Shown here: in pieces, positions 57,846-64,000 of the stretch | How positions within the stretch are numbered: the stretch's first letter is position 1 | Layout of the letters: every line of letters begins with the position of its first letter | Position numbers and translations under genes: made by a program | Notes under the pieces: model-generated | Told to the model about the DNA's origin: nothing | Seen by the model: the letters and a program-made list of their open reading frames with translations, nothing else | The model's database searches: none | Source of the DNA: Accumulibacter sp032229525 | GTDB taxonomy: Bacteria > Pseudomonadota > Gammaproteobacteria > Burkholderiales > Rhodocyclaceae | Length of the DNA: 64,000 nt | Reading direction: 5' to 3' | Assembly: GCF_032229525.1 (NCBI RefSeq) | Contig: NZ_JAVTWB010000119.1 | Span: forward strand, 1 to 64,000

Positions 57846-60800
57846 TACCGAGTTGATCTAGACGGCCTACTGGATTTCGACCGGAATAATCGAAGACATT
57901 AATGCGATTTGAGACACCAATTGGGTCAGCCTGAAGCCAGACGCCATTCCTCGTCGAGTATTGGCGAGCCCCGTGACATGCTAACCCGCTCTCCTCATCC
58001 CTCTCCATTCCCGTATACCGATACCGCTTCGCCGGAGCCTCCTGTGAAGCTTCCATCAATCGATAGGAACTCGTTCCATACGGATGAAACTCCTCATACG
58101 AAATGAGCTGCGCGGCATTATCTAACTCCAGCCCGACCGAGCCCAAATGGTTGCCATACTGATAGCGGAATAGCGTCTGCGCCTTGACTTGAAGACGATC
58201 CGGGCGTGGGTTGTCAGCGGCAATCACGTCATCCACCAGCAGCACCCGCTGCTCGCCTTCGAAGAGGTGCAGCGACTCAATCTCTGCCACCACGCCACCC
58301 TGCGGGTTGCGCCGCCGGTACAGTTCGTAGTCGCCCAGATAGATGCGGTCTTCAACGAAGCTGTCGTCCGCTGAGGCGCTACGTGTGATGTGCTTGCGCG
58401 TGCGCTGTTTGTCGATACAGTAGTGGTAACGGGCCAAGCCGCCGCCGCCCAGGTCAAAGCCGCGGATCATGTCGCGCCAGTCCCATTGGATCTGTCGGCC
58501 CCAGTTCTCGTCCTCCCTGATCGGCGGCGGCGCGTCGATGTCCAGCCGGTTGAGGTTGAGCATGCTACCGTGGGCATCATGGCGGTAGGTGACCGCTTCC
58601 TCTGTGCTGTTGCCCGTCCAGGTTTGGTGCAGCCGGTTGCTGTCGGGTTGGGTGCTGTACTTGCGCGTCCAGCCACCGCCGTCTGCCGTGTGCGCCATGT
58701 CGATGAAGTTGCCCACCACGTCGTAGCGGTAGCGCTGCGTGTAGTTGCGCAACTGATCGCCCGACGGAAAGCTGCCGGAGCGCCACGGGCCTTCGCGCAA
58801 GGGCGGCGGCGTTCGCACGTCGTGTTCGCGGCCAGTGGCTTCGATCAAACGGTACAGCGCGTCGTAAGTGTAGTTGCAACTCGGCTCCACCCGGCTGTTC
58901 CTGAAGTAGACGGTTTGCTGCGCATCGTCCTGAATGTGGGTGATGTTGCCCACCGGGTCGTAGGTGTAGTGCAGGTTTTGCACGCCGCAGGGGCGCAGCG
59001 GGCGCGCGCTGCTGGCGCAATCGTCGCGGAAGGCGGTGGCTGGACGGCGGGTGAAGAGTTGGGTCAGCCGGAAGGTCTTCGCGTCGTAGCTGTAGCGTGT
59101 CTGCGTGCCGTTAGCCAAGTCCAGGCTCAGCTTCTGGCCCTTGGCGTTGTAGGCGATGTGCTTGATCGCCTCTGCGCTTCGGGTTGGGTCTGCGGTGAAG
59201 CTGACTGCGCCGTCGGTACTGGTGGCCTTGCAGGCCCGCACATGCATCCACTCGCGTTGCAGCGCGCCGCGCTCGTTGTAGCGCGGTTCGATCACCGCCA
59301 CGCGGTTGGTGTGGCCCGGCGTGTCTTGCGGCGAGCCATTTGCCGCAAAGGTGATGTTGCGGTGCCAGTTGTAGAGCCGCGTCATGCGGCCCCGCGCATC
59401 GAACTCGGTGATGTGGTGGAAGGTCTCCTGTTCCAGCAGGCTGCTGCGGTTGCCGGTGTTCCAGTCCACCAGGCTGGCGCTGCCGTCGGCCTGCGGCAGG
59501 ATCAGGCGGCGGGTGACGTGCGCAGGCTGGCCCTGCAGGCTGATGCGCTCCACCGTGGCCACGCCGCTGGGGTCGACGTGAGTCACGACCTGGCCGATGA
59601 GATTGCGCCCTTGTGCCTTGTCCAGCATGAGCGGGCCTGCAGCATCGCGCGGCGCGGTGGTGTCGCAGTACGCGAAGGCTTCGACCAGCGCCGGGGCGGC
59701 GGCATCGATCTTCAGCCATTGCGAGGTGGGCCGGTGCAGTGCGTCGTAGTCGCTGCGGTACAGACGCGCCTGCATCGCGGTACCCTCACCACGGTCGTTG
59801 AAGTCCCAGGCCAGCATGGGCTTTCCGGCGGCGTCCATCAGCATCCAGCGGTCGCCAGCGTCCATGCTGTGCTGGTAGAGCAGGTTGCCGGCGATGTCGT
59901 AACAGGGGACGCTGCTGGCTGGGAGGTCTTCGTTGGCGGCATCCGCCCAGCGGGTGGGTTTGGTGGGGCTGATGTACTGCATCACCAGGTTGCCGCGGGC
60001 ATCGCGGATCCACAACGGTTTGCCTTCGGCGTCGAGCTTGGTGAAGGTGAGGCTGAAGTCGTCCTGCCACTCCCAGTCGCTGACCGACCACTCGATGGCA
60101 GGGCGGCGCGCCGGGTTGGGCGAGCGGTTGTGGGCGATGGCCACCACCTCGCGGCCCAGGCTGTCGAAGTGGGTTTCGGCGGGTGTGTCTGCATGCCGGG
60201 CTGCCAGCCAGGCGGCGCGGAAGTCGTCGCTATCGAGCAGCTTGCCCGCCAGGTCTCGATCCAAGGGTGTGGCGGGATTGGGGCTGCCGCGCTCGCGGTA
60301 CCACCGGCTGTCCAACACGGTGTCGTTGGCATCGAAGCTGCGGCTGAACCAAGGCGAGAACTCCACGCGGCTGAAGGTGCCGTCGGGCATGTCGGTGCGC
60401 ATCAGGCGGCCGGGCGCGTCGTAGAACATGACCGGTGATACACCCACAGCCTGCGGCTCTGTGAACCTGTGGCCGCTGGGCGAGAAGTAGGGTTCGAACT
60501 GCAGGACCGGCTTGCCCTTGTTGTTGACGATGATCTTGCCGTTGGTCAGCCAGCGTAGGGGGCCGCCGGGCGCCTCAGGCTCTGCCTGCACCTTCGTGAC
60601 GAAGGCTTGACCGGTGCCGTCGGAATACTCGAGGGCGATTTGCAGAGGGATGCTGTTGGCCGGAATGTTGGCAAGGTCGCGCTCGTGGCGCTCGCGCAGC
60701 ACGCTGCACGCACCCGCCGGCGTGATGCCCCAGCGGACGACGTTGCCGCGGGCGTCTCGCTCGTCACCGAAGTGGTAAAGGAAACGCGCTGTGGCTTTTT

Positions 60801-63800
60801 CCAGCCAGGTGCGCGCTTGGCTGCCGTTGAACTCTGTTTGCAGGAAGAGTTCACTTACTGCTTGCGGCGTGGGGTTCAGATTGGCGAAGCTGAGGCTGGC
60901 CACCGTGTCGCCTGTCTCGGTGACCTCAATGCCGGTGGTCGACTGAGTGACCTTGCCCAGCACGGCGGAAGCCACCGGCAGGCCGTGGACGTCGAAGGCG
61001 ACTTCGCTGCAGTTGCCGTTGGCATCGCGCATACGCGTCGGCGCCAGGACACGGTGGTCGAAGCGCTCCACCGCCACTTTGTTACCGCGCGCGTCACTGC
61101 TGGACTGGACGTACAGATCACGCCAGTCGTACTGCAGCGTGGTGGAGTTGCCGAAGGCGTCGGTGTAACGCTCGGGCATGAAGAAGTGCAAATGGGCGTC
61201 GGGCTCGAAGCCGGCCCTGCCCGAACGCATCCAGTACTCGCTGGCTGGCAGGCCAATCACAGTGCCGGGCACATAGCCGCTCGTGGAGGACGCATTCAAC
61301 AAGTCGCGACAGGTCTTTGATGCTTGGCCATAGGCCGCGGGCACGGCCTCCCAAGCCAGCTTGTCGGTGGGTGGTGTTGTGGCACTGCCAGTGCCGAACA
61401 CGGCGGCCAGCAAGTCTTCGGTCAGCGCGAGTTTGTAGTCCTCGTATTTGAGGCCGCGCGGGCCGTGCTCTCCGAAGGCCAAGTGTTGGGACGGCGCTAC
61501 CGTGTCGCTGCCATCGTCCCAGTACAGCGTGCGCACATGCTCGACAAGCCGCTTGTGGGCCCCCCTGCTGCGCGGCTGCTCGTGGTACGCGAGTGGTGCG
61601 ACCGGTTTGCCGCCTTGATCGGGCAGGCGATCGCTGAGTTCGAACTCGAGGAACTCTGCGACAGTGAAGTAGGGTCCTGCCCTGGGTGCAAAGCCAGCGG
61701 CGTCGTCGCTGCTGAGTTCGTAGGTGCGCACCTCGCACGGCACGGGCAGGCGGTGGTGGCGGTGACGCCAGGCAGGTGCCAGCGCTGCTGTGAACCGGGC
61801 TTCGGTGTAGGCGATGTGGCGCTCGGCCTGCACGGCGCGGATCACCTCAAGCTGCTGCGGCGACAGTCGGGTGTTGGCAAACAAGGCGCGGCGCGGATAG
61901 ACCACAGCCACGGACTGCAGCGTGTTGCCCCACTCATCGAACTTCAGGTTCAGGGTATGGGCAATGCGGGGGTCGATGGTCAGTCTGGGTGCGGTGAGAT
62001 CGAGTTCGTAGTGGCAGGTGTAGCTCTCGCTTTGCAGGGCCAGAAACACCGCATGGCGGTTGGCGCCACGCGGCTGCACGCGGCGCAGGTGGCAATTGTG
62101 CTGCGTGGCGCTGAACAGGCGCACCGGTTTGTGCTGGCCGCTTTCTTCGAGTGTTTTTGCATCGAGCTCGACCACCTCCTGCCGCAAGGGCATGCCCTTG
62201 CAGGCCCGCATCGCCTCGCGCCATTCGTCGCCGGTGAGTGCGGGGCCCTTGCCCGGGTCAAGCTCCGGTTGCGGCAGGGCGGGTTCGGCAAAGCCCGCGT
62301 TGGCAAAGGCCTGGCGATGGCGAGCGGGCAGGTATTCGCGTGCGAACAGGCTCAGGATATGGTTGCGGTCATCGGCCACGCCGGTGTGGAACCAGGTGGT
62401 GGTTTTGATCGGTGCCTGAAAGAGCGTGTCGTCCTGCGTGAAGAAGGAGCTGGCGGTGTTGGCGACAGCGGCTTCGGTGAAAGCCTGGGTGTCCACCTGG
62501 TCGACCCGTCCAAAGCCACGGAACTCGCGTTCCTCGCCATCGAAGTAGCCGTGGTGGTAGCTGTAGCTGCTGCTGAATTCGGTCTTGCGCCAGGCGTCGC
62601 GCACGGTCACCTTGCTGACGCAATGCACCGGGAACGGCAGGCGCGTGACCCAGGGCGTGCCGGCCTGCTGGTCTTGCAGGTAGAAGCGGGTGGACGGCGT
62701 GTACTCGATGTCTGTGCTGGCGCCGAGGTGGTTGTCCACCCGGATCAGCAGGTGCGGTTTCTCGTGGTGACGATGGGCTTGCACCTCAGCCCCGTTGGCG
62801 CGGCGCCCAGCCATCAGGTCGATGTAGCAGACGGGGCGGCTCGCGTCGGCCGGCAAGTGCGAGTTCCACACCAGGCAGGCGGTGCCGTTGCCCAGCAGAT
62901 CGGCCACCTGCACGGCCGCCAGGTTGTGCGTGGCCACCGGCAAGGACACGGTGAGCGGCTCGCTCAGGCTGTTGCCCGAGCGGTTGAAGTACAGCTGTGC
63001 GCCGCTGCGCCCCAGGTAGATGATGTCCACCGGCCCGCTACCGTCGATGTCCGTCAGGCGGATGCGATCCGGGTCGAACAGGTCGGGCGCATCGAAGCGC
63101 GGCGCATTGCCCAGCGTGACCTTGCGGCCAAAGCGGCCGTAGCCCTGGTTGGGCCAGTAGCAGACGTCGCCATTGCGGATGCGCACCAGGTCGGTCAGGC
63201 CATCGCCGCACATGTCGGCCAGGAAGATGGTCTGGGTGCCGTCGGCGAACAACAGGCGTGGGCCGGAATCGTCGTCGGCCGCTTGCCTGCTTTGGCGGGC
63301 GGAGCCGAAGCCTTCCTCGCTCAACGAGGGGTACCAGGTGAACACCTCCTGCTCGGTGATCAACGCATCGGCATGGCCGTCGCCCGTCAGATCGACGAAG
63401 CGCAGGTTGGGGTCTTGCCAATCAATGTTCGGCAGGCTCGCAAAGGGGACATGGCGCTTCCAGCCTCGTGCCGAATCGCGCTGCTGGAAACCCGGTGCGG
63501 GGCCACCGAACTCAACCACATCAATGGACCCATCGCCGGCCAGATCGATGAACTGGTGACTCGAACCGGCAGCCAGCGCCAAGGACGGCTGCGACAACGC
63601 AGTACGCATGGGGCCAAATGTGCCATCGCCCAGATTGGGCTTGTAGTACCAGGCGCCTTGGCCTTCCGCCAGTACGCCGGGGAGACCTTCGCCGTCGAGA
63701 TCCAGCCATCGATAGCCGGGCCCTTGTGTTCCAACGGGCAGGCTGTCTAGCTGAACAGTCGCAATGGTGTGGATGTTGGGGTCCACGCGTGGTTCGCTGT

Positions 63801-64000
63801 AGGTGAAGCTGACCGGCGGCAGGGCACGCGATTCATAGGCGGTTGTGCTGCCGGGTTTGCGTTGGTAGCTGCGGTGTGTGACGCCGCGCAATGTGGCGTA
63901 GCCGGCCTGCTCGGGGGCGTTGAATTGCCCGGCGAACGCATAATCGAACTCGGTGGCACGCACCAGGCAGTTGTTGCTGACACCCGGTTCGCCGGGAAAA
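56857..64000 (-). CDS. Tc toxin TcB-TcC (SpvB-Rhs) fusion protein, 5' end beyond window
   Basis: About 2380 codons are visible and the frame runs off the window edge, so the true start is not seen. The visible N-terminus (GEPGVSNNCLVRATEFDY) is SpvB-like. FG-GAP/VCBS beta-propeller repeats follow (WLDLDGEGLPGVLAEGQG, FIDLAGDGSIDVVEFGG, FVDLTGDGHADALITEQ), then the TcB middle domain (FYLQDQQAGTPWVTRLPFPV), and many Rhs/YD repeats (for example DALYRLIEATGREH, YDVVGNFIDMAH). The Rhs core closes with DPIGVSNRINVFDYSGRNP and RLDQLG near base 57846. The last 330 codons are a separate variable segment. It is a cocoon protein (B+C) that carries and releases a toxin and would be loaded onto TcA. Confidence 0.88.
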   Translation of the reverse strand, partial: FPGEPGVSNNCLVRATEFDYAFAGQFNAPEQAGYATLRGVTHRSYQRKPGSTTAYESRALPPVSFTYSEPRVDPNIHTIATVQLDSLPVGTQGPGYRWLDLDGEGLPGVLAEGQGAWYYKPNLGDGTFGPMRTALSQPSLALAAGSSHQFIDLAGDGSIDVVEFGGPAPGFQQRDSARGWKRHVPFASLPNIDWQDPNLRFVDLTGDGHADALITEQEVFTWYPSLSEEGFGSARQSRQAADDDSGPRLLFADGTQTIFLADMCGDGLTDLVRIRNGDVCYWPNQGYGRFGRKVTLGNAPRFDAPDLFDPDRIRLTDIDGSGPVDIIYLGRSGAQLYFNRSGNSLSEPLTVSLPVATHNLAAVQVADLLGNGTACLVWNSHLPADASRPVCYIDLMAGRRANGAEVQAHRHHEKPHLLIRVDNHLGASTDIEYTPSTRFYLQDQQAGTPWVTRLPFPVHCVSKVTVRDAWRKTEFSSSYSYHHGYFDGEEREFRGFGRVDQVDTQAFTEAAVANTASSFFTQDDTLFQAPIKTTTWFHTGVADDRNHILSLFAREYLPARHRQAFANAGFAEPALPQPELDPGKGPALTGDEWREAMRACKGMPLRQEVVELDAKTLEESGQHKPVRLFSATQHNCHLRRVQPRGANRHAVFLALQSESYTCHYELDLTAPRLTIDPRIAHTLNLKFDEWGNTLQSVAVVYPRRALFANTRLSPQQLEVIRAVQAERHIAYTEARFTAALAPAWRHRHHRLPVPCEVRTYELSSDDAAGFAPRAGPYFTVAEFLEFELSDRLPDQGGKPVAPLAYHEQPRSRGAHKRLVEHVRTLYWDDGSDTVAPSQHLAFGEHGPRGLKYEDYKLALTEDLLAAVFGTGSATTPPTDKLAWEAVPAAYGQASKTCRDLLNASSTSGYVPGTVIGLPASEYWMRSGRAGFEPDAHLHFFMPERYTDAFGNSTTLQYDWRDLYVQSSSDARGNKVAVERFDHRVLAPTRMRDANGNCSEVAFDVHGLPVASAVLGKVTQSTTGIEVTETGDTVASLSFANLNPTPQAVSELFLQTEFNGSQARTWLEKATARFLYHFGDERDARGNVVRWGITPAGACSVLRERHERDLANIPANSIPLQIALEYSDGTGQAFVTKVQAEPEAPGGPLRWLTNGKIIVNNKGKPVLQFEPYFSPSGHRFTEPQAVGVSPVMFYDAPGRLMRTDMPDGTFSRVEFSPWFSRSFDANDTVLDSRWYRERGSPNPATPLDRDLAGKLLDSDDFRAAWLAARHADTPAETHFDSLGREVVAIAHNRSPNPARRPAIEWSVSDWEWQDDFSLTFTKLDAEGKPLWIRDARGNLVMQYISPTKPTRWADAANEDLPASSVPCYDIAGNLLYQHSMDAGDRWMLMDAAGKPMLAWDFNDRGEGTAMQARLYRSDYDALHRPTSQWLKIDAAAPALVEAFAYCDTTAPRDAAGPLMLDKAQGRNLIGQVVTHVDPSGVATVERISLQGQPAHVTRRLILPQADGSASLVDWNTGNRSSLLEQETFHHITEFDARGRMTRLYNWHRNITFAANGSPQDTPGHTNRVAVIEPRYNERGALQREWMHVRACKATSTDGAVSFTADPTRSAEAIKHIAYNAKGQKLSLDLANGTQTRYSYDAKTFRLTQLFTRRPATAFRDDCASSARPLRPCGVQNLHYTYDPVGNITHIQDDAQQTVYFRNSRVEPSCNYTYDALYRLIEATGREHDVRTPPPLREGPWRSGSFPSGDQLRNYTQRYRYDVVGNFIDMAHTADGGGWTRKYSTQPDSNRLHQTWTGNSTEEAVTYRHDAHGSMLNLNRLDIDAPPPIREDENWGRQIQWDWRDMIRGFDLGGGGLARYHYCIDKQRTRKHITRSASADDSFVEDRIYLGDYELYRRRNPQGGVVAEIESLHLFEGEQRVLLVDDVIAADNPRPDRLQVKAQTLFRYQYGNHLGSVGLELDNAAQLISYEEFHPYGTSSYRLMEASQEAPAKRYRYTGMERDEESGLACHGARQYSTRNGVWLQADPIGVSNRINVFDYSGRNPVGRLDQLGTEDTEGEFASLKRTAAAVDKKGLGIGERRPSGTKTEVLLERPDPRVEPPPADPRNEADKGASRARTAANSKRQNPAVADSRGRLVQLGKPKPGDEMSHMYPARNVGNSGIPNDIVNAKANIPAAPARDKTALIDGHATDVHAATEPKLDEIAARNLKGKQPLTAASSAAAQRALAEAKITLEPMTRKYSDQIKAGGLARPEPGPKVNPKTGVVVRPVGRFEVHGFFAADVMQLVSSAHTVAILSTAIRLGSKDPERLSKGEMAVMNMAGYVLEGNVFAPYGAAWRNTWTDSFVDQLIKVNGPEWIVPGYTIDSQDNYNLLGRMNGLGYQ

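Noticed and set aside
58390..60438. 682-codon plus-strand frame opposite the Rhs part of the TcB-TcC gene
   Set aside because: Composition is Val/Ala/His/Arg-rich as expected for an antisense shadow; the minus-strand Rhs repeats are unmistakable.
61324..63750. 808-codon plus-strand frame opposite the SpvB/TcB part
   Set aside because: Same reason: antisense to VCBS and TcB middle domains, with no recognisable domain of its own.

Overview
The window reads as high-GC chromosome of a Betaproteobacterium, most likely Rhodocyclales and of the Candidatus Accumulibacter / Zoogloea / Dechloromonas kind. The support is a PEP-CTERM surface protein with a sigma54-type promoter, heme d1 (nirJ-nirN) genes, a diheme cytochrome c4 beside engB and hemB, and tightly packed house-keeping operons. 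The genus is inferred from gene content only.

Layout. 1-1.2 kb: a broken REP-associated transposase (RayT-like) tail and a PEP-CTERM protein. 1.5-3.3 kb: thiol peroxidase, an IclR regulator and a small cysteine-cluster protein. 3.3-9.7 kb: a compact envelope operon with overlapping or nearly abutting genes (uppP, yqiA, an RNase II-type exonuclease, a TonB-like protein, aroE, mtgA), followed by a LapA-like membrane protein. 9.8-15.9 kb, minus strand: an RhlE-type helicase, ubiC, a DUF192 protein, a small Lys/Ala-rich exported protein, and the translationally coupled pair nirJ-nirN behind a perfect FNR/DNR-type box. 16.3-20.1 kb: a cardiolipin-synthase-like protein, gluQ, argB and a HAD phosphatase with no ordinary start codon. 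20.3-24.6 kb: a five-PAS GGDEF-EAL protein and an acyltransferase. 24.6-27.3 kb: hemB, a candidate small RNA, engB and cytochrome c4. 27.5-33.1 kb: a CBS protein, a cation/proton antiporter, ilvB-ilvN behind an apparent attenuator with a valine-rich leader peptide, a dead IS66 transposase tail and a second CBS protein. 33.4-43.2 kb: pntAB and gltBD, divergent across a 670-base region with an NtrC-like site. 43.5-46.7 kb: glmU-glmS.

The last 17 kb is a large insecticidal-type toxin complex (Tc/ABC toxin) locus on the minus strand. A TcB-TcC (SpvB-Rhs) fusion, cut by the window edge, lies upstream of a 3243-residue TcA protein. The Rhs core ends in a roughly 330-residue C-terminal segment with visibly lower GC that I cannot assign, which is where these toxins carry their cytotoxic enzyme. 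The locus begins just past the 3' end of glmS, the classical Tn7 target and a common island insertion point.

The items most likely to be undescribed are the Tc locus with its unidentified effector tip, the three-hairpin RNA convergent with engB (the same arrangement as Spot 42 in enterics) with an anti-Shine-Dalgarno motif, and the ilvBN attenuator. All functional calls come from reading motifs by eye; no database search was run.
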